From: an uncultured Bacilli bacterium
GTDB taxonomy: Bacteria; Bacillota_I; Bacilli_A; RF39; UBA660
DNA: 64,000 nucleotides
Assembly (NCBI GenBank): GCA_934162445.1
Contig: CAKPIT010000001.1
Location: forward strand, 191,376-255,375
Direction: 5' to 3'
The notes under the pieces: model-generated
What the model was told of the DNA's origin: nothing
Databases searched by the model: none
The model's input: only the letters and a program-made list of their open reading frames with translations
Shown: positions 34,664 through 42,980 of the stretch, piece after piece
Layout of the letters: each line of letters opens with the position of its first letter
Numbering within the stretch: the first letter of the stretch is position 1
Program-made: the position numbers and the translations under genes

Positions 34664-35062
34664 ATGTGTGAAAGTCAAAACTGCTTAAAAGATTTATTAG
34701 AAACCATTATCTGTTTACAAAATACTAAAGATACAGATTGTGAAGTAACAGGTTGTGATAAACCATATCTAGGTCCCACTCAAAGTCTAATTTGCTATAA
34801 CACAAGACCTATTAATTTTTATAATTGCTGTACCGGAAGTCTTTGGAGTTTCCCGTATCAAACAACTGAAGGAGAAGGAACATCTACTGTTTTTAGACTA
34901 GAAAACCTTGAAAATGATTGCTGTACTTGTAGAATACTTGCCCCAAATACTGATAGTGCAAGTACTGAACCATACATTCTAACTAATACATACTTCACTA
35001 TTAAACTAGATTGTATTGCAGCTATTAAATGTCAACAAGATATATATTTAAGCGGTATTTAA
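34664..35062 (+). CDS. CotY/CotZ-family spore coat protein, second copy
   Basis: A 132-residue paralogue of the gene just upstream, sharing the same layout: CLKDLLETIICLQ, CEVTGCDKPYLGP, YNTRPINFYNCC, FRLENLENDCCTCRILAP and a C-terminal LDCIAAIKC. Eleven or so cysteines. Divergence between the copies is substantial, so the duplication is old. Preceded by AAAAGGAGG; cotranscribed with the first copy and ended by a bidirectional terminator. Confidence 0.85.
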   Translation: MCESQNCLKDLLETIICLQNTKDTDCEVTGCDKPYLGPTQSLICYNTRPINFYNCCTGSLWSFPYQTTEGEGTSTVFRLENLENDCCTCRILAPNTDSASTEPYILTNTYFTIKLDCIAAIKCQQDIYLSGI

Positions 35063-35092
35063 AAAAAGTCCATCCTAAACTGATGGGCTTTT
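35061..35092. terminator. Bidirectional terminator between the coat genes and the convergent gene
   Basis: AGTCCATC (35067-35074) pairs with GATGGGCT (35082-35089) around CTAAACT. A7 precedes and T4 follows, so it can work on both strands. Confidence 0.75.
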
Positions 35093-35395
35093 AATTTCTA
35101 ATGATTCAATTAATGCGATTGGTATTACTTCATTATCAAGTGTAATTATTGAATCATTTTTTCGCAATGCTAAATAAGTATCAATAACCTTTCCTGAAAG
35201 TTTAATTCTAACCGGAATATTAAAAGCATAACCACTGGTGTTAAATATTTTATCAAGCTTTTTTCTAATTGATAAATCAGTATCAACCTCTTTATGTCTA
35301 TCACTTTTAGCCAATTTTATATTACTTATTATTTGATTATTAGTTTTAAAATTATTATTACTTACTTTAAATATAGGTGGTAAATTATTTTTCAT
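35075..35395 (-). CDS. Small protein of unknown function next to the coat genes
   Basis: A 106-residue protein. The first ~50 residues are basic, Asn-rich and probably flexible. The last ~55 residues form a compact beta-type unit (FNIPVRIKLSGKVIDTYL, DSIITLDNEVIPIALIESLEI) that recalls Sm-like folds found in some small Bacillus proteins. Not recognised. Its convergent position next to two coat genes makes a spore-surface role possible. GGAGG sits five bases before the ATG at 35393-35395. Confidence 0.5.
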   Translation of the reverse strand: MKNNLPPIFKVSNNNFKTNNQIISNIKLAKSDRHKEVDTDLSIRKKLDKIFNTSGYAFNIPVRIKLSGKVIDTYLALRKNDSIITLDNEVIPIALIESLEIKSPSV

Positions 35396-35478
35396 CATAG
35401 CCTCCTATAACATTTTATGTATTTAATTAATATTTTTTCCTTTTTTTTGATATAATATTAATGTTTGAGGTGCATAAT

Positions 35479-36606
35479 ATGAAAAGAAAACAAAAACTAG
35501 ATTTAACCATTATTATTCCCGTCATTTTATTTGCCATAATTAGTATTACTACTATTTATAGCGCTATGACCTATCTATCTAAAGATGTTGGTAACTTAGC
35601 CCTAAAACAAGGATTATGGTATTTAATTGGTATTATCTTAATTATTATTCTTTTAAAATTAAAAAATGATTATTTATATCATAATGCATGGTGCTTTTAT
35701 ATTATCTGTAATATTTTATTACTATCATTACTCCTATTTGCTCCAAGCATCAACAATAGTAAATGTTGGTTTGTAATCCCCTACATTGGTAGTTTTCAAC
35801 CCAGTGAATTTACCAAAATAAGTTTAATGCTTGTCTTAAGTGTCATGATTTCTAACTTTCGTGAAACAAAAAATAACCCTTCTATCAAAGAAGAATTAAT
35901 CTTTATTTTAAAAACTTTAGTCGTAGTCTTAATCCCTAGTATTTTAACCTTTCTAGAACCAGACACCGGTTCTGTTATGATCTATTTTATTATTTATTTA
36001 ATAATGATGTTCATCTCAGGAATCAGAATCAGATGGTTTCTTATTTTAGGCCTTATTGCCACCTTAAGTCTTGGCTCTGTTATCAGTTGTTATTTCCTTG
36101 ATGAAAACTTATTTGTTAAAATATTTGGTACTGACTTATATTACCGATTTGACCGTATCTTATCATGGCAAAAAGGTTCTGGCTTACAATTAGAAAATGC
36201 TCTTGCCGCCATTGGTTCTGCCGGTGTCTTTGGCCATGGATTCAACAAAACCCCTATTTACTTTCCAGAATCAGGAACTGACTTTATTTTTGCAGTCTTC
36301 GCTTCCAACTTTGGTCTTTTTGGAGCCATTATCCTAATTAGTATTATTATATTTTTTGACGTAAGACTAATCACAATTGCTACTAAAAAAATTGATAATA
36401 AAGATAAATTTGTCCTAGCAGGCATCACCGGAATGCTCCTTTTTCAACAAATTCAAAACATTGGTATGACCTTAGGCCTTCTTCCTATTACTGGAATTAC
36501 CCTTCCCTTCATCAGTTATGGAGGAAGTAGTCTCTTATCATACATGATCTTAATTGGAATTATTTTAAATATTGGTAATGAAAAAGAAAAAAATTATCAT
36601 TTATAA
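35479..36606 (+). CDS. rodA: FtsW/RodA/SpoVE-family peptidoglycan polymerase
   Basis: A 375-residue SEDS protein with ten hydrophobic segments. SEDS proteins polymerise glycan strands together with a class B PBP. Family hallmarks: PSEFTKISLMLVLS, FLEPDTGSVMIYF (catalytic Asp region), GSAGVFGHGFN, and LPITGITLPFISYGGSSLLSYM. Sequence and lack of division-gene neighbours favour RodA, but SpoVE or FtsW cannot be excluded. The start is the ATG at 35479-35481 after GAGGTG. Confidence 0.85.
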   Translation: MKRKQKLDLTIIIPVILFAIISITTIYSAMTYLSKDVGNLALKQGLWYLIGIILIIILLKLKNDYLYHNAWCFYIICNILLLSLLLFAPSINNSKCWFVIPYIGSFQPSEFTKISLMLVLSVMISNFRETKNNPSIKEELIFILKTLVVVLIPSILTFLEPDTGSVMIYFIIYLIMMFISGIRIRWFLILGLIATLSLGSVISCYFLDENLFVKIFGTDLYYRFDRILSWQKGSGLQLENALAAIGSAGVFGHGFNKTPIYFPESGTDFIFAVFASNFGLFGAIILISIIIFFDVRLITIATKKIDNKDKFVLAGITGMLLFQQIQNIGMTLGLLPITGITLPFISYGGSSLLSYMILIGIILNIGNEKEKNYHL

Positions 36607-36635
36607 AAGGTATTAGTGAATTTCTAATACCTTTT
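36605..36635. terminator. Bidirectional terminator
   Basis: AAAAGGTATTAG and CTAATACCTTTT form a perfect 12-bp stem with a 7-nt loop between convergent rodA and the glycosyltransferase gene. Confidence 0.85.
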
Positions 36636-37620
36636 CATATGCTTTTCTTAATTTTTTTCCTACAACCTTAATATCAAAGTTTTTAGCAATCTCCCGTGCC
36701 CCTTTAGAAACACTTTTTAAATCACCATTCATAAACTTTCTTATTTTATTTTCAAACTCATCAACGTCAATCGCTTTATAAACATTAACCCCATCCGTTA
36801 AAAAACTAAAGATAGGAATATCTCTTATAATTGTATTCGCTTCCATGGCACAAGCTTCAATAATCGGAATACCTTCCGTTTCTTCATAAGTTGGAAATAA
36901 ATACAAATCACAGCCTCCTAAAGCTTCCCTTATTACTTCACTAGGAACATAACCGGCAAATGTCAAATTATCAAGTTTCGTTTTAAGAGCATTTTTAACA
37001 TCGCTGGTTGCCGCACTAATAGGACTATGTCCAAACCAAATAAATTTGTACTCAGGACACCTTCTAGCCAGTTCCACAAAATCAACAATTCCCTTCCGTC
37101 TACTATAAATACCAATTCCGACAATAACCTTGTCATTCTTATTATAATTATATCGTTCTAAAAACTGTTTACGGAACTTTTTATTAGGTTTAAAAAAATC
37201 AAGTTCCAACCCATTAGATATAGCAAATATTTCTTTATCTTCAAGACCTTTATAGTGTTTTAAAATATTTTTAGAATACTCAGTAGGAGTAATAATTATA
37301 TCCCCAAGTTTATAACACTTAACAATCCACCACTTAAATAACTTACTAGTAAGATGACCAAAAATAAAACCATCTTTATAATCTTCTTCCGTTGAATGCG
37401 CATGATAGACAATTTTAATTCCCTTTCTCTTCATTTTCTTAACTAAAAAATATGATTTTAAAAAATAAGTATTAACATGCATAATATCATAATCATCATG
37501 AATATCTGTTGTATAAGGAATATTTTCTAATTCAAGTGCTCGCATTTGATGTTTAATAGCCTTACCTAATCCACTAACACCAATTACCTTTAACCCTTCT
37601 GAATATAATAAAACTTTCAT
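36613..37620 (-). CDS. GT4-family glycosyltransferase
   Basis: A 335-residue GT-B fold transferase. The N-terminal domain starts MKVLLYSEGL with GVSGLGKAIKHQM (acceptor loop). The C-terminal nucleotide-sugar domain has VGIGIYSRRKGIVDFVELA, LYLFPTYEETEGIPIIEACA with the E-x7-E motif of GT4 enzymes. The family includes diacylglycerol glucosyltransferases, a likely role here given the small size, but a capsule or teichoic role is equally possible. No polysaccharide genes are nearby. Confidence 0.8.
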   Translation of the reverse strand: MKVLLYSEGLKVIGVSGLGKAIKHQMRALELENIPYTTDIHDDYDIMHVNTYFLKSYFLVKKMKRKGIKIVYHAHSTEEDYKDGFIFGHLTSKLFKWWIVKCYKLGDIIITPTEYSKNILKHYKGLEDKEIFAISNGLELDFFKPNKKFRKQFLERYNYNKNDKVIVGIGIYSRRKGIVDFVELARRCPEYKFIWFGHSPISAATSDVKNALKTKLDNLTFAGYVPSEVIREALGGCDLYLFPTYEETEGIPIIEACAMEANTIIRDIPIFSFLTDGVNVYKAIDVDEFENKIRKFMNGDLKSVSKGAREIAKNFDIKVVGKKLRKAYEKVLEIH

Positions 37621-37670
37621 AACACTTCCTCCTCCTTAAATTTAGCACATATTTTTTAGAAAATAAAGGG

Positions 37671-37700
37671 TTGACAACAATTTTATATCTATGCTATAAT
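37671..37700 (+). promoter_or_regulatory. SigA-type promoter of tRNA-Ala
   Basis: TTGACA (37671-37676), 18-bp spacer, TATAAT (37695-37700), 20 bp before the tRNA. Confidence 0.85.
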
Positions 37701-37719
37701 CAATTTGTTGAAAAAAAGC

Positions 37720-37795
37720 GGGGAATTAGCTCAGCTGGGAGAGCGTCTGCTTTGCACGCAGAAGGTCAGGGGTTCGATCCCCCTATTCTCCACCA
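37720..37795 (+). tRNA. tRNA-Ala(UGC)
   Basis: Acceptor GGGGAAT/ATTCTCC, anticodon loop TTTGCAC (UGC), T arm with TTCGATC, encoded CCA. Own promoter and terminator. Confidence 0.95.
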
Positions 37796-37807
37796 TAAAG
37801 AAATTAT

Positions 37808-37833
37808 CTCAAGTCTTAGACTTGAGTTTTTTT
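37808..37833 (+). terminator. Terminator of tRNA-Ala
   Basis: CTCAAGTC-TTA-GACTTGAG followed by TTTTTTT. Confidence 0.9.
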
Positions 37834-37885
37834 ATCATCTTCAATACATCGAATTCAAAATATTGCATATAATATTATTGCAAAT

Positions 37886-37969
37886 ATGAATACCATATCA
37901 AGCACAATTAACATGACTATCAGAATAGACAAAAACTTAAAAAAGAAAGTTGATATTTTATTTAAATAA
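37886..37969 (+). pseudogene. Remnant of a RelB/DinJ-type antitoxin
   Basis: A 27-codon reading frame whose peptide (STINMTIRIDKNLKKKVDIL) matches the N-terminal ribbon-helix start of RelB/DinJ antitoxins, which normally run 80-95 residues. It stops abruptly at TAA and is followed at once by a terminator hairpin (37969-37988). No ribosome-binding site and no toxin gene are present. I read it as a decayed antitoxin, though a real short peptide is possible. Confidence 0.5.
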
Positions 37970-37988
37970 GAGGAAAGCCTCTTTTTTT
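37969..37988 (+). terminator. Terminator after the antitoxin remnant
   Basis: AGAGG-AAAG-CCTCT followed by a run of T. Confidence 0.75.
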
Positions 37989-37993
37989 ATTGC

Positions 37994-38021
37994 AAAAAAA
38001 GAAGTAGAACCAAATTCTACT
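37994..38021 (-). terminator. Terminator of the PH-domain gene
   Basis: AGTAGAA-CCAAA-TTCTACT (38003-38021); the minus strand continues into TCTTTTTTT. Confidence 0.8.
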
Positions 38022-38028
38022 TTTTAAT

Positions 38029-38493
38029 TTAACAACTTTCCTTAATATCAGAACAGTTAATAGAAAGTTTCTCACGCATAGCCATCATTCTACTACCAAC
38101 TTCTCTTTCAATTTCTACTAAAGCTTTCTTTTGAATATTTGATAATACTAAAAACTCTTTAACTGTATCAATTTCTAATTTACCCCAAATTATTCCACTT
38201 TTAACTTTAATATCATTAAATAACTCTGGCGTAATACTATCAAAGAAATAACCAATTACTACTCTATCTCTTCCCACAATTAATCGCTTATTAGTAATCG
38301 CAATAACACCTGAGCTGGTAATATCTAAAGGATTATTATTCTTTTGGGCAAAAAAAGCATACTCAATAGTCTCACCATCATATAAATGCTCTAATACAAT
38401 CTTTTTATGACGTCTAAGACGCCATCCAATTGTTAATGGATATTTACTCTTAAAAGCTTTAATTTGTTGATCTAAAATTTCCTTATTATTCAT
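38029..38493 (-). CDS. Bacterial PH-domain-like protein
   Basis: A 154-residue soluble protein. The central part (YDGETIEYAFFAQKNN, SGVIAITNKRLIVGR, GYFFDSITPELFNDIKVKSGIIWGKLEIDT) has the strand order of bacterial PH domains (bPH/YvbH type), where 'ITNKRLI' is the typical second-strand motif. The C-terminal helix carries two cysteines. Molecular role unknown. It overlaps nothing and lies 8 bp downstream of a thioredoxin-like gene. Confidence 0.65.
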   Translation of the reverse strand: MNNKEILDQQIKAFKSKYPLTIGWRLRRHKKIVLEHLYDGETIEYAFFAQKNNNPLDITSSGVIAITNKRLIVGRDRVVIGYFFDSITPELFNDIKVKSGIIWGKLEIDTVKEFLVLSNIQKKALVEIEREVGSRMMAMREKLSINCSDIKESC

Positions 38494-38501
38494 ATTTTCA
38501 C

Positions 38502-39029
38502 CTATTCACTAATAAAACCATTAGTCTTAAAGAATTCAACCATCTTATCTTTAGTAGTTAATCCTTCAAGTTTATCAACAATCTTATCTCCTTTAACGAT
38601 TAATAAAACAGGGGTTCCAAAACCTTCACTAAAATAATCATCAGACTTAATTAACTTAGAATTACCCTCATCGTCAAGTTCATCGGTATTTAAATAATTA
38701 ACTGTAATTTTATAATCATAAACCACATTTCTTAATATTGGTTCCTCTTCTTGACAATAATGACAAGTAGGACGTGCTATATAAATAATACTAGCATCAT
38801 CAGCCTTCTTTAAACTTAAATATTTATCAATGTCAATATCATTTAAATCACCTTGTTCACTATCAGGTATTGAACTGCTAGAATCATCATTAGTAGTCGT
38901 CGTTGTATCACTTTGATTATTATTACTTCCTTTAAGTTCAGATATAAAATAACTAGCACCAAATACTAATATTAAAACTAAAGCGATAATGACACCATTC
39001 TTAATTGTTTCACTATTTTTCTTTTTCAT
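38502..39029 (-). CDS. Membrane-tethered thioredoxin-like protein
   Basis: A 175-residue protein. One membrane segment (~12-31) anchors it; a Thr/Ser/Asp-rich linker (~36-62) follows. The thioredoxin fold has the active site RPTCHYCQEEEP (CxxC) and the cis-Pro loop GFGTPVLLIVKGDKIVDKLEG. It would act outside the membrane as a thiol-disulfide oxidoreductase. The ATG at 39027-39029 follows GGGAGGG. Confidence 0.75.
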   Translation of the reverse strand: MKKKNSETIKNGVIIALVLILVFGASYFISELKGSNNNQSDTTTTTNDDSSSSIPDSEQGDLNDIDIDKYLSLKKADDASIIYIARPTCHYCQEEEPILRNVVYDYKITVNYLNTDELDDEGNSKLIKSDDYFSEGFGTPVLLIVKGDKIVDKLEGLTTKDKMVEFFKTNGFISE

Positions 39030-39182
39030 ATAAATCCCTCCCATTAATTATAAGGAAACTTAAATATATTTAATACAAAAGTTTCAATCTACCTAAATAT
39101 ACCACATTATCCTTTTTTTGTCGATATTTACCATAATAAAATTATAAACTAACACATAAAGTATAAGGAAAGAAGGGATTAT

Positions 39183-40088
39183 ATGAAAATCGGTCTACCT
39201 AAAGCCTTACTATATTATTATTATGAAAATCTTTTAAAAGCTTTTTTTGATAATTTAAATATAAAATATATTGAAAGTAATGATACAACTCTCAAGACTT
39301 TAAAAGAAGGGCAAAACATGAGTATTGATGAATCATGTCTTGCTCTTAAAATCTATCTAGGACATATTAAAGAATTACAATCCAAATGTGATGCAGTATT
39401 AGTTCCAAGAATATTTTCCCTAACCAAAGATGAACAAGTATGCACCAACTTCAACTGTCTATATGATTTAGTAAAAAATACTTATCAAAACATAAATTTA
39501 ATTGATTTTAATATTGATGTTAAAAACCATCATACTGAAAAACTAGCCTTTTTAACTCTAGGACAAAAACTAGGAAAAAGTCTTATTGAAAGTAATAAAG
39601 CTTATACTCTTGCCAAAAAATATGAACAAAAACAAGAACAAGCCCTTGAACTTGATGGCAAAAAAGCACTTAAAAGCAAAAAAGAAAAAATACTAATTAT
39701 TGCCCATCCCTATATCATTAAAGATAATTTAATTGGTAAACCCATCATTACTTATTTAAAAAAGAACAACATCGAACCAATTTATAGTTACTACATCCCA
39801 AAGCATCTCATAAACTTTAACTGTAATGAAATATCACCTAAGATTCATTTTACCATGAATAAACCCCACTTAGCAGCCTTTAATCATTACAAAGATAAAG
39901 TTAAAGGAACTATCATCCTAAGTGCCTTTCCTTGTGGTCCTGATTCTTTAAGTAATGAAATGATTATTAGAAAAAGAAAAAAGCATCCCGTTTTATTATT
40001 AACTCTTGAAGATCTAAGTAGTAACACTGCTCTAATAACCAGATTAGAAAGTTTTTTAGATATGCTAAAAGGAGGTATTAGTCTATGA
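39183..40088 (+). CDS. DUF2229-type acyl-CoA dehydratase activase-related protein
   Basis: A 301-residue protein that matches the DUF2229 part of large 2-hydroxyacyl-CoA dehydratase activase-like proteins: start KIGLPKALLYYYYENLLKAFF, MSIDESCLALKIYLGHI, CDAVLVPRIFS, and LSAFPCGPDSLSNEM near the end. Conserved cysteines may bind an Fe-S cluster. In most Firmicutes these domains form one very long protein. Here the gene is the first of three overlapping genes (ATGA with the next one). Substrate unknown. Confidence 0.75.
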   Translation: MKIGLPKALLYYYYENLLKAFFDNLNIKYIESNDTTLKTLKEGQNMSIDESCLALKIYLGHIKELQSKCDAVLVPRIFSLTKDEQVCTNFNCLYDLVKNTYQNINLIDFNIDVKNHHTEKLAFLTLGQKLGKSLIESNKAYTLAKKYEQKQEQALELDGKKALKSKKEKILIIAHPYIIKDNLIGKPIITYLKKNNIEPIYSYYIPKHLINFNCNEISPKIHFTMNKPHLAAFNHYKDKVKGTIILSAFPCGPDSLSNEMIIRKRKKHPVLLLTLEDLSSNTALITRLESFLDMLKGGISL

Positions 40089-41173
40089 AACAAATAATTG
40101 CCTTCCCTCATCTTGGCGATTATCACTATCCCATAAAAAAACTCATCAAAGAAATCACTCATTTAAAAGTAATTGATACTCCCCCCATCACTAAAAAAAC
40201 CATTGCCCTTGGCTGTAAAGAAAGTCCTGATACTGTTTGTATTCCCTTTAAATATAACCTTGGTAATTTTATTGAGGCTTTAAATATGGGGGCTACCATT
40301 CTTTTTCAAGCAGGAGGCGGATGCCGCTATCGTTATTATTCCGAAGTTCAAGAAACTATTCTAAAAGACTTAGGATACCAATTTAAAATGTATCAGATAA
40401 TCGAAAAGGATCATTTTAAATTTAATGAATTCTATCTAAAAATAAAAGAATTAAATCCCTACTTAACTAGAAAAAAACTATTAAAAGAATTAATATTTGC
40501 ACTTTTTTATATCAGATATCTTGACAAAATAGATATTATTATTAGAAAAAGAGTGGGATTTGAAACAAAGAAAAACTCCTATTTAAAAATAAAAAAAGAC
40601 TTTATAAAAAAAGCTAATAATGAAACTAAAATTAGAAACTTAATTCTCCTTTACTTAAAAACAAGACTAAAATTAAACCAAGTACCCTATCAAAAGCCTA
40701 AAGATTGCCTTAAAGTTGGTATAATTGGTGAATTATATACATCCATGGAACCATACTCCAACTATGAACTTGAAAAAATGTTAGCTACCTATAAAATTGA
40801 AATAAAAAGATTTACTAATCTTAGTTATCTTTTATATGGTAAAAAATTAAAAGAAAAATATATGAAATTTAAAGTTCGAAAATATTGCAAATATAAACTA
40901 GGAGCGGATGGCCTTGATAATGTTTATCGTATTGATTACTTAAAGCGGCACAACTTTGATGGTGTCATTCATATTAAACCCACCGGCTGTACTCCTGAAA
41001 TTGGTGCCATGCCGATCATTATGAATATTGCTAAAGATAAAAATTTACCTATCATCTTTTTATCTTTTGATGAACAAACAGCCATTGAAGGTTTAAATAC
41101 CAGAATCGAAGCTTTCTATGACTTATTAAAAATTAAAAAGGAGGAGAAAAATGGAAGCATATCTAGGAATTGA
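40085..41173 (+). CDS. HgdB-like activase-associated subunit
   Basis: A 362-residue protein corresponding to the C-terminal part of the same large activase family: FPHLGDYHYPIKKLIKEI, LGCKESPDTVCIPFKYNLGNFIEALNMGAT, QAGGGCRYRYYSEVQ, and HIKPTGCTPEIGAMPIIMN. It resembles the HgdB fold of 2-hydroxyglutaryl-CoA dehydratase, with cysteines suited to a [4Fe-4S] cluster. It overlaps the upstream gene by 4 bp and the downstream activase by 23 bp, implying coupled translation. Confidence 0.75.
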   Translation: MKQIIAFPHLGDYHYPIKKLIKEITHLKVIDTPPITKKTIALGCKESPDTVCIPFKYNLGNFIEALNMGATILFQAGGGCRYRYYSEVQETILKDLGYQFKMYQIIEKDHFKFNEFYLKIKELNPYLTRKKLLKELIFALFYIRYLDKIDIIIRKRVGFETKKNSYLKIKKDFIKKANNETKIRNLILLYLKTRLKLNQVPYQKPKDCLKVGIIGELYTSMEPYSNYELEKMLATYKIEIKRFTNLSYLLYGKKLKEKYMKFKVRKYCKYKLGADGLDNVYRIDYLKRHNFDGVIHIKPTGCTPEIGAMPIIMNIAKDKNLPIIFLSFDEQTAIEGLNTRIEAFYDLLKIKKEEKNGSISRN

Positions 41174-42101
41174 TATTGGATCAATCTCTACTAAAGGTGT
41201 TGTCCTTGATCAAAATAATAATATTTTAGCATCTAGCTACCTTTGGACGGAAGGAAATCCTGTCAAAGCTGTCAAAAACGTTTTAACGGCTTTAAATAAA
41301 AAATTACCAAAAAACACGCACGTAGTAGGTGTTGGTACCACCGGATCGGCTAGAAAACTAATTGGTACTATGCTAGGAGCTACCAGTATTAAAAACGAAA
41401 TAACTGCTCATGCTATTGGTACTTTATCCAAATATAAAAATATTAGAACCATTATTGAAATTGGTGGTCAAGACTCTAAAATTATTTTACTTAATAATGG
41501 TATTGTTACAGACTATGCCATGAACACCCTTTGTGCTGCTGGAACTGGTAGTTTTCTCTCAAGTCAAGCCAAGAGACTAGGACTTAACGTTGAAGACTTT
41601 GGAAAGATTGCTTTAACTAGCAAAAACCCTACCCCAATTGCCGCAAGATGTACTGTCTTTGCCGAAAGTGATCTAGTACATAAAATTCAAATGGGTTACA
41701 AACAAAATGATATAATTGCTGGCCTATGTTATAGTGTTGCTAGTAATTATTTAAATAATGTAGCCAAAGGTAAAAAAATAAATGGACCTATCATCTTTCA
41801 AGGTGGTGTATCCAAAAATATTGGTGTTCAAAAAGCCTTTGAAAATATTCTACATGAAAAAATTATCACTGATCAAAACGGTCACTTGATGGGAGCCATC
41901 GGTAGTGCTATTCTAGCTAAAAAAACCGGTATCAAAAAACCATTTAATTTCAACATCAAAGACAAAAAATTTGAAACCAAAGGCATCATGTGTCAAAAAT
42001 GTCCCAATCACTGTGAAATAATTGTTGTTAAAAAAGACGGCAAAGCCTTAGATGCATGGGGTAATAGATGTGATAATGGTTCGATAAAAATAAAAGAATA
42101 G
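41151..42101 (+). CDS. 2-hydroxyacyl-CoA dehydratase activase-like ATPase (BadF/HgdC family)
   Basis: A 316-residue ASKHA-fold ATPase. Motifs: YLGIDIGSISTKGVV (phosphate 1), TIIEIGGQDSKII (phosphate 2), and the cluster-binding cysteines in LCAAGTGSFLSSQ and AARCTVFAESDLVH. A C-terminal extension adds MCQKCPNHCEI and a further Cys, as in the large fused activases. HgdC-type activases use ATP to inject an electron into dehydratases. No dehydratase genes are in the window. The ATG is preceded by AAAGGAGGAG. Confidence 0.85.
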   Translation: MEAYLGIDIGSISTKGVVLDQNNNILASSYLWTEGNPVKAVKNVLTALNKKLPKNTHVVGVGTTGSARKLIGTMLGATSIKNEITAHAIGTLSKYKNIRTIIEIGGQDSKIILLNNGIVTDYAMNTLCAAGTGSFLSSQAKRLGLNVEDFGKIALTSKNPTPIAARCTVFAESDLVHKIQMGYKQNDIIAGLCYSVASNYLNNVAKGKKINGPIIFQGGVSKNIGVQKAFENILHEKIITDQNGHLMGAIGSAILAKKTGIKKPFNFNIKDKKFETKGIMCQKCPNHCEIIVVKKDGKALDAWGNRCDNGSIKIKE

Positions 42102-42116
42102 ATTACCTATTCTTTT
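42092..42116. terminator. Bidirectional terminator
   Basis: AAAAGAATAG-ATTAC-CTATTCTTTT, perfect 10-bp stem, between convergent genes and overlapping both stop codons. Confidence 0.8.
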
Positions 42117-42895
42117 ATTCGTGATACAAATGAATACATTGAATCAGTATCCTTTTTAAAAGTATAATTATAATTACCAACTTCCGTTACTGAATTATTA
42201 GCCGTATCCACAAGTTCAACCTTCTCCGTTATAATAATACTATCTTTATTTTTAATAGCCTTAGTAACACTACCTCGATACTCAGTCATTGAAGTACCAC
42301 CAGTCTCCTCCAAATACAAAATATAAGCTTTAACCGTATCATTATATATATAAAAGCCTCCAAAATTACTAATTTGTATTGGAATTGATTTATCAACTAC
42401 TTTATCATTACCAAATACTTTTTGGTATAAAAGATTAACCTTATCATAATCAATTTGACTTGAAATATAATAATCCCCCGCAATTTGTGTATCCTGTTTA
42501 GCTAAAAAAGCCTCTTCTTCCTTATTACGATAGAAATTTTTAACATTAACCGTTAATGGAACACTACTATCAACATGACTACCAGATTTAAAATCAGTTT
42601 GCTTTAAATCATGATACAATAAAGCCATCTTACTTTCTTCACTAGCATCCTTAACAAGATAATTATCACTATTTTCAAAATACCAATATTTATTAAAAGA
42701 ATCACCCGATATCACTACTTCATTATAAAGATCTAAAACTAATCTCCCATTAACATCAAGTACTTCTTCTTCACTACCATTATCATCTTTAACAACATTT
42801 GCATTAGTATCTTTCTTATTATTTTGATAAAAAATAACCCCAATAAGCCCAATAATTACTAATCCTAAAATTACAATTACAACATTCTTTTTCAT
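42107..42895 (-). CDS. Membrane-anchored extracytoplasmic protein, unknown function
   Basis: A 262-residue protein. Residues ~4-23 form an N-terminal membrane anchor (VVIVILGLVIIGLIGVIFY) without a lipobox cysteine. An acidic linker precedes a folded extracellular domain (~50-262) with mixed alpha/beta pattern. No family recognised. The start has a GGAGGATAT ribosome-binding site. Confidence 0.55.
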   Translation of the reverse strand: MKKNVVIVILGLVIIGLIGVIFYQNNKKDTNANVVKDDNGSEEEVLDVNGRLVLDLYNEVVISGDSFNKYWYFENSDNYLVKDASEESKMALLYHDLKQTDFKSGSHVDSSVPLTVNVKNFYRNKEEEAFLAKQDTQIAGDYYISSQIDYDKVNLLYQKVFGNDKVVDKSIPIQISNFGGFYIYNDTVKAYILYLEETGGTSMTEYRGSVTKAIKNKDSIIITEKVELVDTANNSVTEVGNYNYTFKKDTDSMYSFVSRIKE

Positions 42896-42980
42896 AATAT
42901 CCTCCTAAAAACAGTATATCATAAACTTTAGTTAACAAACCAAGAAACCCCCAAATAATATTTTACTTAACGTAAATCAA

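Noticed and set aside
37671..37889. 72-codon frame covering the tRNA-Ala region
   Set aside because: It contains the tRNA promoter, the tRNA and its terminator; not a protein gene.
39115..39125. TTGTCGAT near-match to a Spo0A box before the activase operon
   Set aside because: One mismatch and no aligned promoter; single near-matches also occur inside coding genes in this window.
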